64,000 bases of DNA, from positions 30,293,282-30,357,281 of the forward strand of contig OX465600.1 of the NCBI GenBank assembly GCA_950022295.1, given 5' to 3'. A model generated the notes under the pieces. The model had not been told where the DNA came from and did not search any database. It saw only the letters and a list, made by a program, of their open reading frames with translations. The stretch comes from Bromus sterilis. Its lineage: Eukaryota > Streptophyta > Magnoliopsida > Poales > Poaceae. The position numbers were made by a program, and so were the translations under genes. This document shows positions 21,600 to 31,580 of this stretch, in pieces (position 1 is the first letter of the stretch; each line of letters opens with the position of its first letter).

Positions 21600-22116
21600 T
21601 TCCGTCGCAATCCTCTCATGTCGTCACTTCACCTCTTCTAATCTGATGAGAAAATCTCCCTCTCCACTTCTCTTCTGCCTCGCAGATGGCAAATGCGTCT
21701 CGTGGGCATGGCAACTGGGATAGGTCGCCACCGCGTAAGTTGTTGCAGACCGACACGGGAGGTCGACATCTCAAGTCGATCCACTGTCGTGCTATGGCGC
21801 TCGAAGCAAGCCAGAGACCGGGCCCGTCTTCTCAAAGCTGAGGACGGACCCGTGGACCGGCTTTCATGAGTTGTACGAGAAGCCACACGTCCAACGGGGA
21901 CGTTTGGCTCAGGTGAAGCTCGCCGTCGTGAAGCTCACGTCTCAATCGAAGAATAAGAAGCCCCTAAGCCCCTAACTGCCTCCTCGACGCCAAGGAGGAG
22001 CTCGACGTTGTCATCGTGCTCCGAAAGTTTGTCAAGAAGGCACATCTCGACATCGATGACTAAACCCGGATTCACTTATTTAATTTCTAATGATCTTTTG
22101 TACGAATTTTGTCTAA
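21600..22116 (+). other. Decayed coding-like fragment
   Basis: From the ATG at about 21686 the plus strand gives coding-like, GC-biased sequence, but it is broken by frameshifts and stops, and no family is recognisable. It is followed by AT-rich sequence up to the T8 run that marks the LINE end at 22117. It may be a captured or retrocopied gene fragment. Confidence 0.25.
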
Positions 22117-22588
22117 TTTTTTTTAGAGTACGCAATTGCGTACTTTAGCTTTATAGAAGGGGAAAAACCATGTACAAGAGCGAGATTACATCGGTGTCTT
22201 CTATGTGCGGCAACATCCGCCAATAAGACACCTACACCCAACACTCCAACGATCTAAACTCTACTCCTCACGAATCCGAGCTCTACGACGACCGAACAGT
22301 CTCCAAGTCCTCATATCCTTTGTGAGTCGTCCCACGGTGTTGTCAACGTTCAAGCCCCCTTGCACTCTTCCAAAGAGGTGATCATTCCTCTGTTTCCACA
22401 GATCCCACCCAAGCAATATAACAAGTGAGTCGAAATCATGTCGCGACTTGGGAGTATATCGGAGTCTAGAAGAGCTCCACCAGTCCACTAATCTCCTAGT
22501 GTCCCGAGGGCAAAGATCAGGTGCCGCACCAATGTCATGCAGGACGACAGTCCAAATCTGTCACACATACACACATTGTAGCCAAATG
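22117..22588 (-). mobile_element. 5'-truncated LINE, 3' end
   Basis: The minus strand encodes 'FDSLVILLGWDLWKQRNDHLF', the typical C-terminal tail of plant LINE ORF2. This is followed by about 140 bp of 3' UTR and a poly-A (T8 on the plus strand at 22117-22124). The upstream end is cut exactly where the CACTA terminus begins. Confidence 0.8.
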
Positions 22589-22589
22589 T

Positions 22590-22810
22590 CACTAGTAGAA
22601 AAAGGGCCATTTGTTCCAGTTCTAGAGGGTCATTTGTCCCTGTTCCGGAACCGGGACTAAAGAGTCGTAACTAATGCCCAATACCTTTAGTCCCGGTTTG
22701 CCCACGAACTGGGACAAATGGGGATCCACGTGGCCTCTGCGGCTTGCCCGGGCAGGAGGGCCTTTTGTCCCGATTGGTAGCACCAACCGGGACCAAAAAG
22801 CATCCACGCG
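22590..22810 (+). mobile_element. CACTA terminus and subterminal repeats (element 1, left end)
   Basis: The terminus CACTAGTAGAAAAAGGGCC is diagnostic of Triticeae CACTA transposons. It is followed by inverted subterminal modules built on 'cctttagtcccggttt', 'gaaccgggactaaag' and 'ccaaccgggaccaaaa'. The 3 bases before it are TGT, the candidate target duplication. No matching opposite terminus was found with certainty. Confidence 0.9.
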
Positions 22811-23155
22811 TGAGCAGTCCAGGGGCTAGGTTTTTTTAAAGGGGGGGGGGAATGAGGGTTTTGTAGGGTTAATTTAGGGGTTTCATATATTGTGTTTGCT
22901 AGCTAATAGAGAGAGGTGTCCTCTCTTATCTTCGTGCTTGGTCGACACTACGTACTATACGTATATAGAGAACTCGACACGGTAGTTAGTAAGCAAATGA
23001 AGGAAATAACCATTAAGCACAGAAGATCGTCATGAACATATACATAGAGAAGTGATGGACCTCTCCTTCTCCGAGAGATTGGTCGAACAACAAGTTTTCG
23101 TATATCTATCCGACGCTACTAGCTACATATATACAATAAGATCTCTTACAATCCC

Positions 23156-26100
23156 CTAACATCTGAAATCAAGTTCCACATGGTATTCTCCGTTTTTATT
23201 GACGACGTGGTCAAAAAAGAATCCCGCCAATTCCTCTTGATTTGCTATTATGCGATTTTGTGGTAGGAGATGATCCTGCAGCTTCCAAAGCTAATTCGAA
23301 GAAGGGGGTCAATACATATATATGAATGAAACTCAACACAAATAATGGTAATAAAATAAAATTGTGAATATTATTGCTTACGCACATCAAAATCATTTTT
23401 AGAGTAGCCGGCCTGCTTAGAGATCGTCGTGTTGTACATGTACTCGCAAACGTAGTATCCACAAAGATTAGTCCCTTCTTCCTGCCACAACCACTTTACG
23501 AGAAATAGAGGTCAATCAAACTGATAGTCAAGCATTATATAAATGATATTGATGAAACTAGCTAGAATCAATTTAACGGGAGATGTGCGGAACTAGTTAG
23601 TAGTACTTACTTTCGGGCGTGTAAATTTTAGCTCCTTCGGCAGTCCCGGAGATTTATTAGTGAACGGTATCCAAACCCTGCCAGACATAGAAAATAATTA
23701 TTACTCCCTCCGATCCATAATAAGTGTCGCTCATCTAGTACAAAGTTTGTACTAGCTTGGTACAAAATGAGCGACACTTATTATGGATCGGAGGGAGTAC
23801 CTGATATCAGAAAATGAACAAAGTTGCCGAAATGGTGCGATAATGATCGATTGAACTTACTTCTTGAGCATTTCAGTCATGCCCGCATACGTCTTGGGAT
23901 CTTTTCGTCTTCAGTCTAAGACGGTTACTAGTACCTCTCAAGTTTAATCTCTAGGAGAATAAAGTGGAAGCTGCACACACATGCATAACTCATCAATTAC
24001 ATTACTATATAACCTCGAGTAAGTAAGGAAAACCGAATATGCACAGTAACACTCACTCGAAGTTGTAAGAAAAGATTATTTTTTGTTTGTTTTGATTTTT
24101 AAGCAACAATTGTAGCAAGTTGGCCTCGGCTCGTTTGACATCATGTTTAACCTCCCATTCATTAAAGAGATTTAGGTTAATGAACCCAATATTATAGATT
24201 TCTCTTTGCTTGCATTCAATGATCTTCAATCTGCATGATATAGTGAATTATATGTACATGCAATGAAAGAGTTGAGCTATATATAGAGAATTAATTAAAG
24301 AAGTAGTACTTACAGACAGTAGTAAGTGACGATTACTTTATCGATGACCTTTTGATTGAAAAGCTGGAATACCTCTTCAAATGGAACATACAACATGTCA
24401 ATTCCAACGAGGTCGTGCTTCTCTTTAACTGAAATCATCAAATTATCCACCCAGACTTCTTGCAGGTGTCCATGTACCACTGATGGAATCTTAGCATCAT
24501 CGTTGTTAGCTGTTGACCAGGTCTGACGAGAGGATTCCGGTGCCGGTATTTGTGTTCGTCCACCTCTAGTGTATCAAAATGTGCATCGTCGGGCAGGTAA
24601 TCACCAAGATTAGTACCGGGCACCATCCCGGCCGGCAGATTTGCGACGAAGATATCGCTAGACACCTTCAGCGGGGGGCACGATTGGTTCGCCTGTTCGC
24701 CGAGCTGAGGATTTTTTCCCTCTTGTAATTTGTTCTTGTCTCCTTTTGTCAGTTGCAGTGCTTCCAGACCGGTGCGCTTCTTGCACTGTCTTTTTAAAAG
24801 CGCGAACATGGTTGTCATCCAGCAAAGCCGGTGCTGGTCGCTTCAGGGCATCCAAAGTGCGCTGCAATTTCACCTCATCTATCTTCTCCTCCGGAGGTGG
24901 ATTTTTTTTTAAAAAAAGCCATCCACTTAGCCTTTAATGATCTCCGCGTTTTCCTCCATGCTCATCTCGTATGGTAACTTCTCAAGAGAGGCTTGAGAGA
25001 TGATGGACCGTATTGGTATCGCCTCCCGCCACTGGTTGTACTGCTAGACGCCGAAGCGGCGACGACTCTTTTCCTTTGTTGCTTAAGAGGCGCCAGAGCA
25101 GCGGCGGCGGCTCTCTTCTGTCCTTGCTGGCGAGGCAGAGGAGGAGACGGGCTGCTCGGACGCACCGGCGCAGGCGAAGAAGGAGGCGGAGGAGGAGGCG
25201 TGCCCTGATCACTCACTAGAGGAGGAGGAGGAGAAGGAGGCGTGCCCTGATCACTCGCCGGAGGAGGTAGTGGAGGAGGAGGCGGCCCCTTACTCGCCGG
25301 AGGAGGAGGAGGAGGCGGAGGCTCCGTCCAGTTCGGAAGATTGATGAATTCCTTCGGCCATAGACATGAAGTCCTCAGAGCATTCTCCAGGAGAGTTTCC
25401 CCTTCGCCTTTAGGGTGGTCAAGCTCGAGCTCCTCAAATCCCTCCATTATTTCATCGACCATCACAACAACATAGCCTTGTGGAATCGGACGGCAGTGAA
25501 AAGTTTAGTCGGGTCGAGGAGGCGCAACATGGCCGATAACCACCTTGGGTATGAGGTGCAGCAATTGCTTCAAAAGGTGAAAATTTTGAGACTCCGTGAG
25601 AGCATCCACGGGGGTACCTGGGAGCCGTCAACTCAGGCTGCGCAATGAGCTCGATGGAAGCCACACTGCTTCTCCGCTGAGATGGCGGGGTAGCTTCTGG
25701 GGTAGCTTCGTCAGCTCGATGCCTCTCCTCTAGCGCTTGTACTCTTGCATTCAACTTCTGCATTTCACTGAGCTCCTGTTTCCTTTTCCTCTCCCGGCTT
25801 TTGTAACCGCCTGCGTCGGGAAAACCATGCTTCCACGGAACGGAGCCTGCCGTGCCTCTTGTTCGTCCTGGGTGCTCAGGATTCCCGAGGGCCTCCGTGA
25901 GCTCGTCGTTCTCTCTGTCGGGAACGAATGTCCCTGCCTTCGTTGCGGCGAGAAACTCTGAAGCTGGGTGATCGATATTGTCAGTTGTTCGTTCGTCCAA
26001 ACGCAATTTATTCCTTGTTTCAGGGTCCAAGGTTCCCCCAACCTCGAAGAACCAATTCCTTCCACGCTCTGGCCAGTTCAATGTCACTGGTACGATCCCT

Positions 26101-27105
26101 TTCTCAAGTAGGTCCTTTTCAGCCTTGTCCCACAACGGTCGAGCTTTGAGGTAGCCACCTGACCCCGTGCGATGGTGATGCTTCTTCTTTGCAGCATTTA
26201 TCTTGTTTGTCGATGACATCTTCTTACTCTTCTTCGATGTCTTGTGGGCCACAAATGCGGGCCACTGTTCTCTTATCTTCTCAAATCGGCCCTCGAATAT
26301 TGGAGTCCTCTCTTTGTCGACAAACGTTGTTTTCAACTCATTTCCACCTCCTGAATAGATCCACCATCTTCTTAAGAGCACGAGCCTTGACCTTTTGCTC
26401 TATAACTGGCTTTTCCGGATGCTCCTCTGCTGGTAGGGTGAAATTTGCCTTCAGCGCGGTCCAAAGATCATCTTTCTGTCTATCGGTGACAAAAGACACT
26501 TCAGGGTCTCCGCTCTTTGGCTTATTCCATTGGTGGATGGTGACCGGAACCATGTCCCTAACAAGAACCCCGCACTGAGTAGAAAATGCTTCCTTGGTCC
26601 GGCTGGGTTCAATCGGTTGGCCATCTCTTTTGATGCTGGTGACCGTGAACCTTTCATCCGGGCGCAACTTTTTCTTCGGGCCTCGTTTCGTTACCGAAGT
26701 TTGGCTCGATCCGGATCCGGAGGGCTAGAAAAGAAGAAAGAAGAGAGTTAATATGTGTACATACCAAAACAATTAATGCATCAATTAGCTAGTCAGCACA
26801 TGCTTAATTAATATATATGCCTCTCCGGACTTCGCAACATCTCCTTCCCCCGTTCGCTCACCGGAGCCGTCATCACGGTCCCCTTCCTCCGTTCGCTCAC
26901 CGAAGCCATCATAATCATGTCCTTCCACCTCCATTGTTCGATCACCGGAGCCTGCTTCACCCTCTTCTTCCAGACCATCGGTGTCGTTCAGAAATGAGAA
27001 GACATCACCTCCTTCTCGAACGATGTCGCCTACTACCAACGGTCCTTCGCGGATGATTTCCCCCAACAACTCTTCTTCTTCTAAGTTTCTTTGACGATCG
27101 TCCAT
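23156..27105 (-). pseudogene. CACTA second-ORF protein with Ulp1 (C48)-like C-terminus, decayed
   Basis: Pieces follow one another on the minus strand. They are an acidic N-terminal exon (27105 to about 26785); 26667-26338; a longer exon (26381-25452) with 'WPERGRNWFFEVGGTLD' and a coiled region; a Pro-rich segment (25465-24962, P8 runs); then 24873-24438. The C-terminal part resembles a cysteine protease: 'EKHDLVGIDMLYVPFEEVFQ' (about 24430-24330), 'VWIPFTNKSPGLPKELKF' (exon 23611-23677), 'GTNLCGYYVCEYMYN' (about 23480-23400) and a last exon 23156-23275. LCGYYVCE carries the expected catalytic-Cys context. Many grass CACTA elements encode such a protein beside the transposase. At least one in-frame stop (after 'KKSGWII', about 24438) and overlapping frames indicate decay. 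Confidence 0.7.
23704..23797. mobile_element. Stowaway MITE inside the CACTA
   Basis: 94 bp, ctccctccgatccataataa to ttattatggatcggagggag, flanked by TA (23702-23703, 23798-23799). The arms are nearly perfect around the short centre. Same family as 16898-16997 but better preserved. It lies in an intron of the decayed CACTA protein gene, just upstream of the 23611-23677 exon. Confidence 0.95.
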
Positions 27106-27389
27106 AGTTTCTGCAAAATATTACAACATGACACTTAATATACAAACATGATATATCATGGATATGTTAGTGTGAAAAAAATAGACCTAGCTAGATCGAC
27201 ACTTAATGATGAAGCCATGGATATATTAGTGTGGCAACAAACATGGCCGATACATAATTATCACCCTCAGAACGTGCGTGGCCTATGGCATGTTGACATC
27301 GTCCTTAGAAAAAAACATGGTACAAATTATTTTTTGGCATACAACTTTTGCCGAAAAATAGGGGGCACGACAATTAACCTATATAAGAT

Positions 27390-27545
27390 GGCGTCCGGAG
27401 CCAAACACCCGTGCAACCGATGTCTGATGGAAAACATGACATGACGCCCCGAGCCAGTCACCCGTGCAATTGATGTCTGATGGAAAACGTGACATGACAC
27501 CCGGAGCCAGACACCCATGCAATTGATGTCTGATGGAAAGCGTGA
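27390..27545. repeat. Three-unit minisatellite, about 56-59 bp period
   Basis: Units share 'ccggagccagacacccgtgc' and 'aattgatgtctgatggaaaa' with point differences. It is located upstream of the minus-strand CACTA protein gene. Confidence 0.8.
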
Positions 27546-27654
27546 GGATAAGATGACCCCGAATCAAAAAACTTTCAACACGAAAATTCTTGGAAATTTC
27601 AAGGTCTACAGTTTTGATGTTTTGAGTTTTTTCATCCGAGGTCATTTGCAGCCC

Positions 27655-27835
27655 CAAAACGTCAAAAACCCTCGACCCCTCGACGACCCTCGACCTCTCG
27701 ACGACCCTCGACCCCTCGAAGACCCTCGACCCCTCGACCCCTCGACGACCCTCGACCCTCGAACCCTCGGCGACCCTCGACCCTCTACATACCGGTGCGT
27801 AGTTCCCGACCCTCGACCGCTCGGCGATCCTTGAC
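27655..27835. repeat. 'cgaccctcga' minisatellite
   Basis: About a dozen irregular 9-18 bp units based on cgaccc(c)tcga are strung together. They are not interspersed with unique spacers. This repeat is within CACTA-derived sequence. Confidence 0.85.
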
Positions 27836-27878
27836 ACCCCCTCGTTCCCGATTTAAAAAATATAGAAGCATAAAAAAA

Positions 27879-28028
27879 GGAGAAGAAGAAGGAATAGAGG
27901 AGAAGAAGAAAAATAGAAAAGGAGGAGAGGTGCGGCGTGGTCGTCGGCGGCGTCGGGGCAATCGTCGGGGCAATAGGAAAGGAAAATAGAAAAATATGTT
28001 TCTTCTCCTCTATTCCTTCTTCTTCTCC
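27879..28028. repeat. Long perfect inverted repeat (30-bp arms)
   Basis: The purine arm at 27879-27908 (ggagaagaagaaggaatag...) is the exact complement of the pyrimidine arm at 27999-28028 (...ctattccttcttcttctcc). About 90 bp lies between, including a GC-rich core (gtgcggcgtggtcgtcggcg) that recurs at about 28544. 28000-28135 continues as a pyrimidine tract. Confidence 0.8.
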
Positions 28029-28135
28029 TCTTTTTTTTTCTTCTTCCTCTCCTCTTCTTCTCCTCCTTCTTCCTCTTCTTATTTTTCTTTTTTCCTTTCC
28101 TTCTTTTTCTTTTTCCTTCTTCCTTCTACCTCTTT

Positions 28136-28660
28136 TATTCCCCCAACACTAGAACATTTTAACTTAGTAAAATTGAGACTTATAAAACATATTTTTTGTT
28201 TGAGATGAACAAAAACAATTCTTTTCTATTTATTTTCTCTGTTTTCTTTAAAAAAATTCAATTATTTCCTATTTTTTTTCTTCTCCCCCCACTGCGGCCA
28301 TGCATGGCACACACGCGCGCCATGGCCATGGCCATGGACGTGGCCGGCAGCTAGGGGCGGCCGGAGCGCGGCGCGTAGGAGGGGCTCCCCTCCCGGCCAT
28401 GGCGACGCACGGGAGGAGCTCCCCTCTCGGCCATGACGGCGGCAAGCGACAAGAGGGAGAGATGGTGAGAGGCTCACAGCGGGAGAGATGCTTGGGGTGG
28501 GGAGGTCAGGGTGGCGTCGGCGAGGTCGTCGCAATCGTCGGAGCGGTGCGGCGTGGTCGTCGGCGGCATCAGGGCGGTCGGGCAGCCTGACGGCGTCGGT
28601 GTCGTCTTCGGCGTCGTCGGGGGCGAAATGGCGAGATGGGGAACTGAAACTTCTAAGTAC
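28136..28660. other. GC-rich insert within CACTA sequence, no firm gene
   Basis: After an AT-rich 28140-28280, the block 28290-28640 is highly GC-rich with catggccatggccatgg and ggcgtcgtcg phrases. It has open frames on both strands and no recognisable protein. Part of it (about 28544-28565) duplicates 27931-27955. It may be captured exon or promoter DNA. Confidence 0.3.
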
Positions 28661-28674
28661 CAATTATATACCAA

Positions 28675-28960
28675 GAGCATTGGTCACGGTTCGTAGCATC
28701 AACCGGTACCAATGTCCACCTTTGGTCTCGGTTGGTGCCACCAACAGGTACCAAAGGTCTTTTTAAGTAGCCCAAAGGGCGGGAAACATAGACCTTTAGT
28801 ACCGGTTGATGGCACGAACCGGTACCAATGACACCCTTTCGTTCTGGTTGGTGGCACCAATCGGAACTAAAGCTCCCCTTTCGTTCCGGTTGGTGCCACC
28901 AACCGGGACGAATCATGCGCTGCCGCGGTTCAGTGGGATGTTTAGTCCCACCTCGCTAGT
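28675..28960. repeat. CACTA subterminal repeat block A
   Basis: Repeated inverted modules such as 'gttggtgccaccaac', 'ccggttgatggcacgaaccgg' and 'cctttagtaccggtt' match the style of the modules after the left terminus at 22590. No CACTA end sequence is preserved beside it, so the terminus has been lost. Confidence 0.7.
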
Positions 28961-29354
28961 CGAGGGACAGCCAGAGTGGTTTATAAGCGCTGATGCGCTT
29001 ACCACTTCGAGCTCCTCTCAACCGCAGGCTTTCGGGCCTACTCTGTTACTCTTTGCCTGTGAGCCTAATGGGCCTGCTGCGGGCCTATGTGCACATAGCT
29101 TACTAAAGTGTACAATCAAAATGTGCTTAAAAGTTAAAACTAAAAAAAGAAGATGAAATTTTCTAAGAGAACAAAATGAAGATGGTATCTTACCATGACC
29201 AACATCAGTTAGCCTCATGCCTACTGAGAAAAAGGAGTATTCAGTGCTGTCACTGCCAGCACCAGCCACCAAATCCATGGCCCATGGATCCTGGCCCATT
29301 ATTGGGTTTCTAGTCGTATCCTGGCCGTATTGGCCGAGTAGGTGGCAATTTTTT

Positions 29355-29480
29355 CTTCTTCTGGAAAAAGGACCTTTAGTCCCGGTTGGTGCCACCAACC
29401 GAGACTAATAGTCTCTGGATTAGTCCCACCTCGCTAACCGAAGGATGGTTAGAGGTGTTTATAAGCACGGGATGGCCTCC
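29355..29480. repeat. CACTA subterminal repeat block B
   Basis: ggaaaaaggacctttagtcc continues into cggttggtgccaccaaccg, the usual start of a CACTA subterminal region, but the CACTA bases themselves are missing at about 29350. Adjacent 'ttagtcccacctcgctaa' repeats a phrase found at 28950. This suggests two CACTA copies were joined or one was rearranged. Confidence 0.6.
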
Positions 29481-30189
29481 AATTACTGTAGCAGAGCAAG
29501 CTTATTAAAAGTGGTAAACCGAGGAATTCAACCCTAGGGGATGTGGACCTTTCGTCTCAATCAGATTGAAAAGGCGGATGTCCTTCTGACGAGAAGGACC
29601 TCTGTCTGTTCAATCTGATGAAATAAATGTCTTTCTTCCGCCTGCTGAAGGAGATAGATATCACCCTCCTCGGGAGGATTCCTCGGTCTACCTCTTATAA
29701 TAAATTTGCTATACTTTTTGTTTTTATATAATTTTAGTTTTAGTAATACAAAGGTTTCTAAATAGAACAAACTTTGTATTTGGTCGATGAAGTGAAAGAT
29801 TTCTAGCTAGATATATATAAGATCAACAAAACACACGGTTTCACATGCATACAACCCGACGGTGGGTCATGAGTCCAAGCATATCAAATGCACCGTCGAA
29901 CGTATGTAGGCAAATCCGAATGGTTTGTATTCGGCCGATGAACTGAGTATCAAACATGTCCGAGAGGTGGGATACATATAGGAAACGACAAGCCTGATCC
30001 AACGGCTCACAAGCCTGATCCAACGAGTCGCAAGCGCTTGAAAGAAACACGCGATCCGTGTGCTTCTTCATGATTGGTTGGATTCAGAATCGTGTGAGGT
30101 TAAAAGCGCGTGGAAGAGGCCTCCACGCAACGCCAGTCACCACTAGTTCTCTTCTCGTGCACTCTTTCCCCTTCCGCGCCACCGACACC
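29481..30189. other. Non-coding upstream region of the AP2/ERF gene
   Basis: It contains a small hairpin gtccttctgacgagaaggac (about 29579) and a 22-bp tandem duplication acaagcctgatccaac(g) at about 29990-30030. Candidate promoter for the gene starting at 30190 lies here. I did not find an unambiguous TATA box. Confidence 0.4.
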
Positions 30190-30777
30190 ATGCCGCCCCG
30201 CCGCCGAATCCACCCCCGCTACCACGGCGTCCGCGGGCGCCTCGACGGCACATACACGATGATGATCACCTGCGCCAACAACGAGCACGTGTGGCTCGGC
30301 ACGTTCGCCCATGCATCTTCAGCCACCCGCGCGTACGACGCTGCGGCATGGAGGCTCAGCCGCCCGCGAGCGGAGATTAATTTTCGCAACTACCATAACC
30401 CGGAAGAGGCGGCGGGCATAACAGGTGCGCCGCGCCTCCTCACTAAAGAGGACCACCGCCTCCATCGCCGACGAGCGGTGCTCGGCCTCGTATTGGAGCA
30501 GGACCAGCGCGCCGTGCAGGATTGGTACGCGAGCCATCCCCGTTTAGCCGCGGAGGAGGCGGAACAATGGACGAGGCTGACGGCCGAGAGTGCGGAGCGG
30601 AGGTGCGAGTGTCATGATTGGCGGGAGGAGCGGCGGGCGGCCAAGGCGATGTCGGAGGCGGAATTGGCGAGAGGCGCCGCCAACTGGCCCCTCGGTGTCT
30701 CCCGGTGGATAGCGCTGGAGGATGACATCAACTCCGACGTCACCGAAGACGATTTCTCCGACGATGAGGATGAGTAG
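30190..30777 (+). CDS. AP2/ERF-domain protein, single exon, within CACTA sequence
   Basis: 195 codons from MPPRRRIHPRYHGVRGRLDG. An in-frame upstream Met (30058) exists, but this Met fits the domain position better. Residues about 10-65 form an AP2/ERF DNA-binding domain: 'YHGVRGR', 'VWLGTFAHASSATRAYDAAA', ending 'INF'. The domain normally reads GCC/DRE-type boxes. Here H replaces the usual R of YRGVR, and the strand-2 region ('YTMMITCANNEH') is unlike classical ERFs, so specificity is uncertain. The middle is rich in Arg and Glu with coiled-coil character, and the last about 18 residues are almost all Asp/Glu. An AATAAA lies at about 30794. The frame is intact although the DNA around it is CACTA-derived on the opposite strand, suggesting capture by a transposon. 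Function is unproven. Confidence 0.7.
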   Translation: MPPRRRIHPRYHGVRGRLDGTYTMMITCANNEHVWLGTFAHASSATRAYDAAAWRLSRPRAEINFRNYHNPEEAAGITGAPRLLTKEDHRLHRRRAVLGLVLEQDQRAVQDWYASHPRLAAEEAEQWTRLTAESAERRCECHDWREERRAAKAMSEAELARGAANWPLGVSRWIALEDDINSDVTEDDFSDDEDE

Positions 30778-30928
30778 TTTTTTTATGTTTTACAATAAAA
30801 TGTTCTAGGGTTGAGATGTTAACTTGTTGCATGTTTTAAGTTTCCCGCACCGCCGCCACAATGCCACCATATGTTCTAGGTTTCCCACGCAGAAGCAGAA
30901 GAAATAAAAGATGCCATTTGTTCTAGCT

Positions 30929-31580
30929 AAATGACCCTGAAATTGGAAAGCACTACGAATGAACTCAGAAAAGGTTTAAACTTGGCATGGTATCATCATT
31001 TGACCCACATAACATGTGTGCAAAAGCTGAGAGGATTACGAGAAAAACTGGATGCACTTCGTGTACAAACTGGACCATTTCTTTCGAAGTACGAGGGTTT
31101 CAGACGAAAACTCATCTGTTACAAAGGCATTTCATTTTTCTAAACTTATTTGAACTCAAGACTTTTTTTGCATTCAATATGAACCATTCAAAGCCACATA
31201 CTAAAGTTTCAACCCTTTCTGAATTCAGTTGCTATTTTTCATGCATTTAATGATTTATTTTGAGTTAAATGACCCTGAAATTGGAAAGCACTACGAATGA
31301 ACTGAGAAAAGGTTGAAACTTGCCATGGTATCATCATTTGACCCACATAACATGTGTGCAAAAGTTGAGAGGATTACGACAAAAACTGGATGCACTTCGT
31401 GTACAAAATGGACCATCTCTTTCGAAGTACGAGGGTTTCAGACGAAAACTCATCTGTTACAAAGGCATTTCATTTTTCTAAACTTATTTGAACTCAAGAC
31501 TTTTTTTGCATTCAATATGCATCTTTCAAAGCCACATACTAAAATTTCAACCCTTTCTGACTTCATCAGTATTCACTTTT
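30929..31580. repeat. Two direct repeats, 338-bp period
   Basis: Copy 1 starts at 30929 and copy 2 at 31267. Both begin aaatgaccctgaaattgg and agree nearly base for base through 'gtacgagggtttcagacg' to 'caaccctttctga'. Few substitutions separate them, so the duplication is fairly recent. It sits between the AP2/ERF gene and the 3' end of the transposase pseudogene. Confidence 0.9.

Noticed and set aside
24993..25219. Arg/Gly-rich plus-strand frames
   Set aside because: Antisense to the proline-rich segment of the CACTA protein.
27655..27835. Regular-looking repeat considered as an array with spacers
   Set aside because: Units are contiguous with no unique spacers, and this is a plant genome, so CRISPR is excluded.
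28262..28663. 133-codon minus-strand frame and plus-strand counterpart
   Set aside because: GC-rich low-complexity DNA within CACTA sequence. No recognisable protein.
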